A DNA stretch of 64,000 nucleotides from Taenia hydatigena (GCA_036345935.2 JADWOT020000008.1:10081554-10145553); one strand, 5' to 3'; counted from the first letter of the stretch, positions 53,044 through 63,917 are shown. The notes: generated by a model not told the origin, from the letters alone. Program-made: numbers and translations.

Positions 53044-56000
53044 ATGGCAGGCACTTCGCGAGGCGGTGAGGCGGCCCTGAGGGCCTACCTACAGCGTGCC
53101 GACGTGCAGCGTGGCCTGCGTATCTCAGCCATCGGCTATGTCTACGTGCAACCCTGCATCTGTCTAGTCGGTTTCATCCTCAACATCATCAGCACCTATG
53201 TCTTCCAACGCAAGACCTTCTCCTCCACACCCGCCTACATGCTTGTTCTCGCCCTATCCATCGCTGATGCCATCACCCTCGGACTGCGCATTCCTCAGGG
53301 TCTCACCTAGTAATCCTCTGCTCTCCTCCCTCCACCTTTTTCTTTTCAAAGACGTAATCTTTTTCAATCCAACTATTACGAGGGTGGATATTTGAGCATA
53401 TTTCCCTCTAAGCCTTGTCTAAGATCTTAAACGCCTTATTTACCCTAGGCGGTAGCGATTATAAGCAAACCCTTAGAGACTAAGAATTGGTTTCGTCTAT
53501 GCAGTTCTTTCGCTCAATGCAGTGATCACAGAACGGTTTGGTCCGTTCAGCATTCGGAAAAATGACATGGTGATGTACCTTGTGATGAGTGTTTTCGTGA
53601 TAATGATTCTTCAGCGCCCGGGGGAGAGCAAGGCTATCAACTCATACAGACCACATGATGAACTTTTGCCCCACAAAACTGCTGGATAGTACATGCATAA
53701 ATAATCTTCTCTATCAACAATGTGATCCTTGCCAGGAAATAGTGAAACAAACCGCTGAAACAAGTCTTCTGTTAAGACCAGAGTTCTGCGCACGCGTGGA
53801 AATATCTACAAACCAGCCGCTTTTATGCTATGCAGGCGAATCTAGGCTTCTTGATGAGGGCCTTAGCATCAACATTTTCCACCCGCATCATTCATTAAAT
53901 TGTTCATCATCCGTTCTTCATCCCTTGAATCCAAATGCACTTAATCTTCCTCATTGGAAGCACCTAGTTTTTGAGCCTCTTCTTTGATCATAATTTTGCC
54001 GCATCCCGCCGAATTCTAGGCGGCAAGCAAAGCTCACAAATGCACGGCCTATTCTTTCATCCACCAATGAATGTCATATATTTTTGAATGGGAGCATTAT
54101 TTGAGAAAGATTTAAATCATTACTAAAATTAATTCAAATAATCTATTTCATTGGCAGCATTATTACGCAAACAAGTTTGAGCTTCCAGCATTAAAACGCT
54201 TCAAGCATTTACATTTTGCAAAATTTATTCGAAACTCCTGTTCCCGAGTAGCTACCACAATGCGTTAAATTCTGCAGAAAACTTAGATTTCTTATTCTAC
54301 AGTGCAATGATTTACGGCTTACCTTTAGTATTTTGACTACATCACAATCTCAAAAGCCTTTTAAAACTAGTGTTTTTCGTTAATTTTTTCCTTCTCTCTT
54401 GCCTTCTCCAAAAGTAGATTTATTTGCTACCAAACATTTCTCATCACACGCATTCACACTCCTGTGGACTGTTAATTTCTCAGATTTTTCTTAATTTCTA
54501 TGTTACCTCTCTTGCAGCTTGGGGGAAAAGGTATGTGGCTTACGACTTATTAAATAAACCTGTCAGCTTTCGCATTGGGACAGCTACCAACCTTTATATT
54601 TCAGCTCTTACTTTTTTGGTCGATAGAAATGCAAATGTGCCTATGCTGTCCTTCTTTTGTAGAATAAAATGTTTTGTAAATCTCAAAAGCCCCATAACAA
54701 ATTGTACTGAATCAAACCCATTGAGATTGCGGTGCTTCTCTATGCACACAAAAGTGATTAAGAGCTCTGTAATTACTGGTGGGCAGCAAATGATGGGCCT
54801 TGCTTCTCATATCCTGGCTTGTGCTTGAATACAAAGAAAAAAGTGCTTCCATTTAACTTAGAACAAATTCTCTTTTGGCTGCAAAGCGATGCGATTTCGC
54901 CAATTTATTTCAAGTTCGGTAAAACCTTAAAACTGCGCTAACAGTGTGGTAGTGCTTCACTCTTCGACACAAACCTACATTATGTGCTGCAAGTTCAGCT
55001 TAATGCTTATCCAAAATTTATGATGAAAATGCCTTCCACCATAGACTGTTGAATTTTTCATGGTGCATGATGAGTGGCCGTGCCTCCTCCTCCTCCTCCT
55101 CCTCCTCCTCCTCCTCCTCCTCCTCCTCCTCCTCCTCCTCCTCCTCCTCCTCTCCTCCTCCTCCTCCTCCTCCTCCTCCCTCCTCCTCCTCCTCCTCCTC
55201 CTCCTCCTCCTCCTCCTCCTCCTCCTCCTCCTCCTCCTCCCTCCTCCTCCTCCTCCTCCCTCCTCCTCCTCCTCTCCTCCTCCTCCTCCTCCTCCTCCTC
55301 CTCTCCTCTCCTCCTCCTCCTCCTCCTCTCTCCTCCTCCTCTCCTCTCCTTCCTCCTCCTCCTCCTCCTCCCTCCTCCTCCTCCTCCTCTCCTCTCCTCC
55401 TCCCTCCTCCTCCTCCTCCTCCTCCTCCTCCTCCTCCTCCTCCTCCTCCTCCTCCTCCTCCTCCTCCTCCTCCTCCTCCTCCTCCTCCTCCTCCTCCTCC
55501 TCCTCCTCCTCCTCCTCCTCCTCCTCCTCCTCCTCTACCCCCCTTCCCCTACATATAGGGTAAGATGCTTCTGTCATTTTTACAGCTACTCAAATTTATG
55601 TAGTAGGAGTTTTGGAGAGTTATGGGTTTATAAATGCACATTTCGTGAAAAACTGGCCTTGACTGGGCGAAGATGAATCTGCATGTGTGTTCCTCTTCCG
55701 TAATGCCAGGTGCGTCCTTCCTTCCAGTAAAACTCCAGCTCTGACATCGTCTTTTATTGCAGTTCCCATTAATAGCATTAGTAATTAAGTGATGGACGCC
55801 ATGCCTACCTACTCATTATATTTTCTCTATAATTTCCCCAATACTTGTCTTCGATTTTGAAAATCATAGTTTTTGACTTTTTTGAATTTGGGTGTTTTTA
55901 TATAAAAGTTTCGGTGATGTTTTAAAGGAAAACCATTTCTTGATAGGCTCTCATCGATGACTTCCCGTCCTCAACTACCCAAACTCAGGTTAAGTGCTTT

Positions 56001-57050
56001 GACCCATTTTAAATGCCACCCTAAATGAAGGTAACGGAGTTAAATAAATAACAAATCAGTTCTGTAAAATTAGCATGTAATTTGACCAAGAACATAGTTA
56101 TAGTCAAGGTGGATCATTGATAACTATATATCACACGAATCAAATCATCCTCAGTCAGGATCTCGAACTCGGCTCTCAGTTGTTCGTATACCCCCTCCCT
56201 ATTTAGCTACCGCGGGCCGTCCTCAGTGACGCAGACAGTGGCAATCTACGCATACATCTACGCGACATACGCGGAGGTGCCGATTACCAACATGACGGAG
56301 AACATGAGCGCCTGGCTAACGGTGTGCCTCGCTCTGGAGCGCTACGTAGCGATGCGCCACTGGAACTTTACCCGGCAATACTCTACGCGACAAAACACTA
56401 AGCGCCTCATCATCAGCATCGCTCTCGTCTCCATTTTCTTCAACCTCCCCTATTTCATGATTCACCGAATTGAGTTTAGACGGTTCGCCAATGGGTCGAT
56501 GCGGGTCATCACCAACACCACGGCTCTCCGACGCTCCCAGTTCTACACCGTCTACTCGTGGTTTCGGATGACCACCGTTCAAATTATCCCTCTTGTCTTT
56601 TTGTGTATTTTCAACGTCCTCCTCATCACCATAGTCTACCAGCACAACAAAAAATTTGGTAAGAATTCGGAGATTGAGCAGAAGGGCAATCGATTGTCGT
56701 TAGGTGCGGAGGGATCCGGAACTGAGGAGTTGTCCTTGAAGGATACTACTATGAGTGATTCGCGCTTATACCAGCGACGCCAGAAGAAACGAAATGCTCA
56801 GAGGAAGCTGAACATCCTCCTTATAGCTATTATTTTGCTTTTTCTCTTCGGCGCTATTCCCCAAGCCTTCTCATATATTCGCATCTTTGAGGCATTCGGG
56901 ACGTGTGAAGAGGCATTCCACTATTGCCCCACGTACGTTATCTACCGAATGGTGACCACAAATATTGCTCTCATCAGCTACGGACTCACCTTCTTTTTAT
57001 ATTTCTTTCTCAATCGGCACTTTCGGAATGAGTTGCAAAAATGTATTTGA
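53044..57050 (+). CDS. Rhodopsin-like (class A) G protein-coupled receptor, divergent orphan
   Basis: A seven-helix plasma-membrane receptor, ligand unknown. Two exons, 53044-53299 and 56227-57050, join inside a codon (G plus TG) to give 359 residues. TM1 has GFILN (N1.50, residue 47), TM2 has LALSIAD (D2.50, residue 75), and TM3 ends in ERY (Arg 124), equivalent to DRY. TM5 has IIPLVFLCIF, TM6 FLFGAIPQ, TM7 LTFFLY. A long third loop rich in charged residues (YQRRQKKRNAQRK) precedes TM6. NGS and NTT sequons sit in the second outer loop, and Cys 312 and 319 in the third. The TM3 and loop-2 disulfide cysteines, the TM6 Trp and NPxxY are all absent. Overall it is closest in style to flatworm/invertebrate peptide (FMRFamide-type) receptors, and possibly to the flatworm-only orphan families. 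The exon has an acceptor (TTCGCAG) 13 bases before the ATG. Confidence 0.88.
53300..56226 (+). other. GPCR intron (2.9 kb)
   Basis: The donor is GTCTCA directly after base 53299 and the acceptor is CCGTCCTCAG before base 56227. It separates TM2 from TM3. It contains the 454-base CCT tract. The rest is AT-rich with no supportable exon. Confidence 0.75.
55083..55536. repeat. 454-base pure pyrimidine (CCT)n microsatellite
   Basis: The + strand contains only C and T for 454 bases, almost all CTC/TCC triplets with occasional CTCT or CCC slips that shift the phase. Because no stop codon can occur in it, it creates long spurious Ser/Pro/Leu frames on the + strand and Glu/Gly/Arg frames on the - strand; these are not genes. 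It is intronic. Confidence 0.97.
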
Positions 57051-57112
57051 CAGTGGTGAAGAGTCTTTCTTACTAGCAGTAAAAATATGTAAATTTGGTA
57101 AAAAATTTCTTT

Positions 57113-57118
57113 AATAAA
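57113..57118 (+). terminator. Poly(A) signal of the GPCR gene
   Basis: AATAAA lies 63 bases past the TGA at 57048-57050, a normal spacing for a compact 3' UTR. Confidence 0.7.
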
Positions 57119-57965
57119 GTTTCCACCTAAAATTGTATAAATGTCAGTGAAAAAAAGGTCAGACGTATATTTCTAATGGGAATTAGGCTGGTGTAATGTT
57201 TCAGCAATAAGAATACTTCACCTTTATCCGTCATTTATTACAAACCAATTACTTGCAGTAGTCTGTATGCTTTATCCTCGGCTTTGACTTATTTTTAAAC
57301 TAAACGGTGGGACAGTCGGGAATCGTGAGCTGGCAGATCAAAATTATGGAATTGAAGAGGCAACAAAATTCAAGCTATGCATGGATCTTAGCGCAGAAGC
57401 GATCATCTGTAGGCAAAATTTGCTCGACCATAAGTGTATAAGCTCCTTAACATTGTTGTTTGTACAATAGAGGAGAGGCACCTTCCAACTTCCGAAGCTG
57501 AATCCTTACAACTTGTAAGATTTGCCTCCCAAACCAAATAATAACATTGCAGGGCATACAGGAGGGCTAAAGTCTCGTATCACCTTTTACTGTAAAAGGA
57601 TCATTTTGCTTGCACTTCAAAAGTTATGCTACACAAAATTTGCATTAATTTTCCTTCACAACAAAAGGCGCGACTTCGATTAAATGTTTGGTAATTTTAC
57701 GCATCTATGATACACGCGACGAAGTCTTCGAATAAGGACACTTTTTTGTAATTTGTATTATGCTCACTTACGTAATTACAACTGCGAGAAGTTTGGAGGT
57801 CACAATCTTTTTCCACAGGTCTGCTCATCCCAATTTGAGAGGCCTACAAGCTTGTGTGGTGTGGCGAGTACACCAGAAGTTGGTGTGACTTGTGCCGACA
57901 GTGGTGCGCATTTCTTGAAGAAACGTCATCTGAAGCAATCACCTTTCTCATGTGCATACGCATGC

Positions 57966-58061
57966 GAGGGAGGGAGGGATGGATGGATGGATGGATGGAT
58001 GGATACAGGATGGATACAGGATGGATGGATATGGATGGATGGATGGATGGATGGATGGATG

Positions 58062-58128
<67 letters not shown>

Positions 58129-58134
58129 GGATGT
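57966..58134. repeat. Compound tetranucleotide array, (GGAT)n followed by (GATA)n
   Basis: GGGA units pass into GGAT repeats with two ATACAGGAT interruptions, then about 17 perfect GATA units at 58062-58128, then return to GGAT. On the complement it reads as ATCC and TATC, producing meaningless SIHP and IYLS repeat frames. Confidence 0.95.
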
Positions 58135-59333
58135 GTTCACCTACTGTGGTTAAGCATGTGGTCGCTCAAAATAGCCCCGAGGCTTCCATAAAGACAACAG
58201 GAAGCGCAATACTCCGGCAGGATGTATACATGCACATTCAGCATACGGTAGGGCTTGAGGCTACTTGCATGGCCTGAGGGCCTGCCCACCTAGCAAAGTT
58301 GCGTTGGCGAAAAAATCCAGGTGTCGCCTTTACCGAAACCATGAGCTAAATAAACAAACAACCAATGCATAAGTCCGAAGAGCGCAACTCGGAGAAGTGT
58401 AGGTAAGATAGCGCAAAGCTGTAGAATTTTCGTCCAATGTTTAATCGCTCAAACTCTTATTCAATGCGTTTACGATAGTTATCCTTTAAACTTTTATTCT
58501 GGCCTCATGATATAGTTCCACAAAACAGTACATCACAGTAGTATCGTACTCCATCCCTAACAAGACATAACTTCCCACCCACAAACACTAAGAATGCAGA
58601 TTGTCTCTCATCCTACTCGCACTGGTAATACCAAGATGCCGTTATCGGAGCCGCCATTTTCCAAAGCTACTATCGGGTGTTTGGGCCAAAATCTGCACCG
58701 AAGGAAAGCTCTCAACTGAACCCACCAAATGTATGCATATTCTTCTGTCATTCATAACAGATATTGACACAAGAGTGACTTAGTGCAGGTGTTTTTTGTA
58801 AGCTCTGGGTTGGGCATTTTGAGACTAAAGACTCTATGAACTTCTTGCAAAATATTTTTCAAGCATGCATCCAAAAGATTGCAATTAATTCATTCAAGGA
58901 AGTGGTAGTTATGGAATGCTATAAGCGGCATGTGTTTACTCGGCCCGTATGCTTAAGCCCTCTATCCATGTGCTGATAGCGGTTTAGGCACTCGTCCCTT
59001 TCACGGACAGAGGCCTGGAAATTGGGTTCCCTAACCCACGATCGTAGAGAGGTGTCAGCACTCACCCCTTTAAGAATTAAAATTGCTGTTTTCGGAACAA
59101 AAGTACAGAGTTCTCCATTAATTTAACCATTTTCATTCCTTAAAGAAGAGCTTGATTTTTAGACGGAGATCGAGGGATTTTAAAAAGTGCCCCGTCTGAT
59201 TTGAAGTAAATGTCACTACTCTCCTAGAAGAAGGCCAAGTAAATTGATCCTTCTGTAATTCTATTAATGACGCCGTTACTTAGGCATACAAAATTAGCAC
59301 AATATAAGTTTGAATTTCGGTGGTTGATGCAAA

Positions 59334-60149
59334 CTATGCAATGTTGTCTTGGGCAACTATCTCAGCAGGAGTCTGTTGTATCATTCTGGTTTTCCGAACT
59401 TTTGGCACTGGGGGTAGCCTCTTCATGCAAGCAACGTCGCATTTCCTCTCCAGTCTCTCAAACTCAAACAAACTAATCATATCCCGCTCCGTGACACACC
59501 TTCCACATTCGTGGGGCAGAAAGTCCCTGTAGGTATCTTCAAAGCGTGGGGAAGGGAAATCCGTGACGGAGGCAGAAGAAATTACTCCGGCTTCGCCATT
59601 CGTGCTTGGTTGAGATGGCCCTTGGCGCAGGTAATTGGGCCACGAAGTTTGTCTTGGGGTGTGGAATTTATAGGGATTCTCGTCGCCACACGGAATGGCA
59701 CCTTGAAAGAACACATTTCTTTTACTCATCGTTTTAGAATTCCATCGAAATTTCGGTCTTTGAACTCGCATTTTTGCCTTTTTGGTTAAGAGTTTAGAAC
59801 TCTGTTTGGGCGTTCCCACTGATGAAGATAATTGCAACGATGGCAAATTAACTGTCACATCTAAGGAAGGAAAATTTGCCTCAATCCCAGTGTTTTTTTC
59901 AACTAGCAGATCGTATTCATTTGCCTCGGGCCTTGGGAAACTCAGCTCATCTTCTAAGCTGATACGAAGGTTTTTAGGTCCGTTAAAGAGAGAGTGGCCG
60001 CGACATCCAGCCTGGTGATGCGCATTGGCGTTGGGGTGAAGCCTTCTGGTCCTGGGTCTTTGTACCCACGTTGGATGAAATTCATGAAGCGCTGCGCATT
60101 CAGAGCAGCAATCGCATTCTGAATCCGACTTCGACCCTCGACCTCCCAT
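59334..60149 (-). CDS. Unknown single-exon protein, 271 residues, possible N-terminal lipidation
   Basis: I do not recognise the family. The frame runs from an ATG at 60149 in good context (A at -3, G at +4) to a stop ending at 59334, long for chance in this AT-rich DNA. The N-terminus MGGRGSKS fits the glycine N-myristoylation pattern and is followed by a CDCCSEC cluster that could be palmitoylated, which would suggest membrane attachment. The middle is basic and Ser/Pro-rich (KAKMRVQRPKFRWNSK). The C-terminal third has FLPHECGRC, ERDMISLFEFERLERKCDV and CMKRLPPVPKVRKTR, possibly a short helical domain. There is no signal peptide or membrane span. A 3' splice-site-like TTTAG lies 7 bases upstream of the ATG. 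It may be flatworm-specific. Confidence 0.6.
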   Translation of the reverse strand: MGGRGSKSDSECDCCSECAALHEFHPTWVQRPRTRRLHPNANAHHQAGCRGHSLFNGPKNLRISLEDELSFPRPEANEYDLLVEKNTGIEANFPSLDVTVNLPSLQLSSSVGTPKQSSKLLTKKAKMRVQRPKFRWNSKTMSKRNVFFQGAIPCGDENPYKFHTPRQTSWPNYLRQGPSQPSTNGEAGVISSASVTDFPSPRFEDTYRDFLPHECGRCVTERDMISLFEFERLERKCDVACMKRLPPVPKVRKTRMIQQTPAEIVAQDNIA

Positions 60150-62464
60150 TGTCCAGCTAAACCACCACGCCTTGTTCGAAATGAGTGTGCAATCTAGCGC
60201 AGAATCTGCTTCGTCCTATTGATTGGGCAGGTTTAAATTTTTAAAGCAATCCATTGATCTGGACACGTGACAAGGACAGGAAAATAAGCATTGACACTTG
60301 AGATTCCACTTACCCTTCCCATTTGCCCTCTCAATGGCTTTAACAGTTTACATTCGCGGCTTTACACAATAGTAAATGGTTTACATCTTATAAGTTAAAA
60401 ATCTAACCTAATATTGGTTTCGAGGGTAGGACTAATGTCCAAGTCATTAAATCTACTGCTTTTGGGTTGTCGTTTATAACTTGAATTGATGGCTCATTTC
60501 TGTTCCACAGCAGATCATTCCTACTTCTACTTGGCGGCATGACCCTCGGACGATGCTCGTGGCCTCTCAGTCCCTCTGTAAGTTAACAAAACATGTTTGT
60601 TCACACCACTTTGGCTTATCACGACTTCAAGGAAGACCTGGAGTGTTGCACCAATAAACTAGCTATGCATTGTGGATTCTTTTTACGTGCACTTCAAGAC
60701 GCTTATTTGTTTTTGTCTTTTCAGATTTGTTACAAGTTGCAAGTTCTTTCCCCTCGGGCGTTACTGATTTCTTAGGCGCATAACTAGTGAAGAACGAGAT
60801 TGAAGTGGATGCCGAAGTAAATTCAGTGTATACAATGGAAAAATATTAATGCCCTTTTATTCATTGAGAAGTAATAGACTAAGTGGAAGTGCATGTAAGT
60901 TTGGAGCACCTGTGCGCATCCCTGGAAAGGTCAGCTAATGCCGAAGCCTACATTTCTTTAAATGTGCTTCATCTGGGTTCTTTTTGCATTGAGTAACTTT
61001 AACGCAGCAGTGTTTTTTTTTATTTTAAAACCTCGCATGTCTTGATAGCAGGCCATCCACCTCCCAAAGCTTACTATCTCATGAACGTTGACAAGGTAAG
61101 CATCTCCGATTCAACTCGCTTCACTACTCTACCTGCACCCATCCTGTTGCATAAAAGTGACTCAATTATATTTCTATTCAGAGGATCCCTTTTAGCGTGC
61201 CTCCAAAGCAGTATAGCCTTCCACCCAATACTTTTTTCACTAAATTTAATGCGGAAACACCTCTCCCCGCGTTTGAGTCTCGAGATTTGCAAAAACTTCA
61301 TTGATACCCAACTAACTTGTAGATACAACTTTTCCACAGATCTCTAAAATGCATTTAGCCCCTGAGCAGTGTCTGGAGCCTCACGTGTTCCCAAGCTAAT
61401 TAAATGCTCCCATCCTCGATGTAGGGCACACGCCTTCATTAAGTCGTACTCTCATTGTGACTTCTGTAACGCGGACTTCACCTGTTTGTAATTCTAAAAG
61501 CTGGCTATTGACGTCCATTGCTTGGACACCTTTTCACCCGAAGGAATGGCCACCTTCGTCTCCCCAAGACGCAGTCCGATGAACTTAGGCGCAGCGCCCA
61601 TTCACGTGTTATTCGAGTAAGGCTACATAGACCCAATGTTGATTCAAAATTTTCAGCCAGCCACAAGTTCATAAGCTCATCCTCTCCCTCCCCGACACGG
61701 ACTCCCGTCTACGATCGGATTATTACCGCCTCGCCTCCTCAGCCACATCCACCCCAGGATGCGCACAACACCGACTTTGCTCTTTATGTCTACCCAACCC
61801 ACCTGATCACAGAACTGATTCATATGAAATTTCAGCAGATCCCTGTACGCCCACATTAATCAATTGCCCCTGTGGCTCCAATCATCTATCCGCCCTAGGG
61901 CCGCGGTTATCCCGTAGAGTAGCGATGCTCCCCGGTCGAAATACAAGGAGTATAAGCACAACATACCTCGTCTGGATCCAGCCGATTATTGGTCAAATTT
62001 TCCGCCCAAATGTTTTCCTTAATGACTAGTAAGTTGACGCACAAGACACCTTTATCCTAACCAAATAGGCGATAGATCCTCTTGTAAAACACAACCGTGT
62101 CAATGAGGACTAGTGACCTGCTAAAAGTTGAAAATGTGAAAAATACATCCTCGTCAAAGTAAATTGCTATTGTATGCTTTAAAATTCGACCGACAAGATT
62201 CCTTGTATTTCAATCTGCCATCAGATCGAAAAAAGACCAAACAAGCTACCAAATGTGCGGTTATAAGCATTCAAATCATAAACACCCCAACTGACATGTA
62301 ATGAAGAACAAAAGGGCAGAGGGAACATGTGCCTAGTTAGCCTTCATTAAACAACGAACCACTCAAAAGCCACCGGAGATCTGATCGCCACCAGCCAGAA
62401 ATGTTATCAAACACGACCAGTTACGTCTTTTTACAAAATGGGACGCAAATGCAGAATCATGGCC
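60150..62464. other. Intergenic stretch between two minus-strand genes
   Basis: AT-rich sequence with dispersed repeat copy C and one notable frame. From 61643 to 62029 (+) there are 128 codons without a stop and without a usable ATG, starting near an acceptor-like TTTTCAG. Its Cys/Pro-rich translation is not recognised. A second + strand frame (61518-61859) overlaps it. Confidence 0.4.
60507..60675 (+). repeat. Dispersed repeat, copy C
   Basis: It shares GTGGCCTCTCAGTCCCTCTGT with copy B and GACTTCAAGGAAGACCTGGA with the GGGAAG-CCTTGG core of copies A and B. Divergence is substantial, which points to an old family. Confidence 0.45.
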
Positions 62465-63917
62465 CTACAGAGGATTGCGACGGTAAAATTCCACGTAGTC
62501 GTCGACTAACTTCTTCATCTTCTCCTCTGTCACACGGTTCGGCTTTTTCGACAGGATCTGCAAGAAAGCAACAACTCTCACGCCTTTTATCTGGTTAATC
62601 GGATTCCAAGTAATTCGGTGTTTCACAAACTCCATAAACGACAGGATAACTAGTGTTGACGGAATGAGTCGGAAAATGCAAACCAGCAATTTTAATAAGA
62701 TAACATGTTCATTCTTACGCCTGAAAATACGACTCGACCTACCCGCCGATGGTATAAGACTGTGCTCTCTAGATCACTAGACTCTCAGCCCATTGTACTT
62801 TCAAAACAAAGTTACTTCCGCTAATGGTGGGCCTCATAACGTCTTTGTTTTTCCTATGAAAAACGACTTGTTCAAATTGAATGACATGAGCAACCGCCAG
62901 AAAGTCCCTGAGTGAAAAAACTAATCATATCAACGATCGAAGTAGGGCCATGTTACACTTTCATCATACATCCTTTTGAAATAGAACCAGCCTTCAGAGA
63001 ATAACGCTAGACAAAACCAGCTGAGATATCATCGCCAAACAATTTTTGATACCTTAGAGAGAGTCCTTTGTATGAGACGCATCTTGGTAGCCTTATCGGT
63101 CAGTGAGGGATGAGTCCGAAGTAAGTGCGTCACTAGTAAGGTGCGGACACGTAGAGCCTCTTCCGAGGTCCACGTGGAGGAGGAGGAGGAGGAGGAGGAG
63201 GAGGAGGAGGAGGGCGTAGTAGAGGTGGAGGGCTTAGCTGACACCTCCTCCGATGGAGTCGACGATTTGCTAGGCTTCGCGGGTGGCAGCCCCAAAGTCG
63301 TGATAGTCGGCGCCTTATTGATATCCGTGGTGAGGCGGACCGGAGGAGAGGCATGCTCTGAGATAACCCTAGACGCATTCTTGCTGCGCTTAGATTGGGG
63401 TTGGGGAGCTATGTTAATCGGAGAGAGAGAGTTGTCCGGATTCACGTGCATATTTGAGATGCGAAATTGAAAGAGGGAGGATTGAGCGGCCTCGAGACGG
63501 CTCAAAAGCCCCACAGAGGAAGAAGAGGTGGAAGGAGTGTCGTTACTAGTGGAGGAAGTTGGCCCTGGCCTGCCATGAAATTAAAGCATGTGTATCAAAT
63601 CCGAGTCAAACTACGGACAAGGTTTAGGTGTTAAGATGAATTCAAACATCAGATAAAGATAAACGAAGACCTTAGAAGTAAAAAACCCAAACGGTTCATT
63701 ACGTGTCCGTTGTGGATAAAAAATTCTCCACTTCGAACACAGAAATCAAGTTCTAAAATGACACTTCACAATGCTGTGTAAAAATGCTCTAGATCAAAGA
63801 AATTGAAGGCGGGCATTTGCAGGAACAACTTGCACCTAGAGCGAAAGGTATAAAAGATAGTAAATCAGTAATATGTACCGCTCTTTGTCATCATCATCTT
63901 CCGAGCCGGAAAGCAAT
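62465..63917 (-). CDS. C-terminal exons of a Ser-rich, probably nuclear protein (continues past the right edge)
   Basis: Three exons on the minus strand join in phase: 63917-63879, 63569-63053 and 62557-62465 (stop TAG). The translation starts LLSGSEDDDDKER, passes a Ser/Thr/Pro-rich region with a basic QSKRSKNAS patch and a polyserine run, and ends in a compact helical domain with EEALRVRTLLVTHLLRT, KMRLIQRTLSKILSKK and EEKMKKLVDDYVEFYRRN. The acidic Ser motif and low-complexity linker are typical of nuclear proteins. The C-terminal helices faintly recall an SRI-type RNA polymerase II CTD-binding domain, but that is a guess. Further 5' exons must lie beyond base 64000. Confidence 0.6.
63176..63213 (-). 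repeat. Coding (TCC)n microsatellite encoding polyserine
   Basis: About 12 GGA units on the + strand read as TCC serine codons in the minus-strand gene, giving roughly 12 consecutive Ser just before TWTSEEAL. It is the same trinucleotide motif as the large intronic tract at 55 kb. Confidence 0.9.

Larger units (their letters stand above)
57051..59333. other. Region between the convergent GPCR and the minus-strand orphan gene
   Basis: This holds the GPCR 3' UTR, the GGAT/GATA microsatellite and AT-rich sequence. A block of mixed composition at about 58150-58340 and another at 58930-59070 look like old repeats, but no second copy is visible in this window. Confidence 0.5.

Noticed and set aside
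54975..55676. Four 167-200 codon frames of repeated Ser, Pro, Leu, Glu or Arg on both strands
   Set aside because: They are products of the CCT microsatellite, which cannot contain stop codons, and the tract lies in a GPCR intron.
56316..56645. 109-codon minus-strand frame
   Set aside because: It is antisense to the second GPCR exon.
57753..58140. Frames with repeated MDGW, SIHP and IYLS
   Set aside because: They are translations of the GGAT/GATA array.
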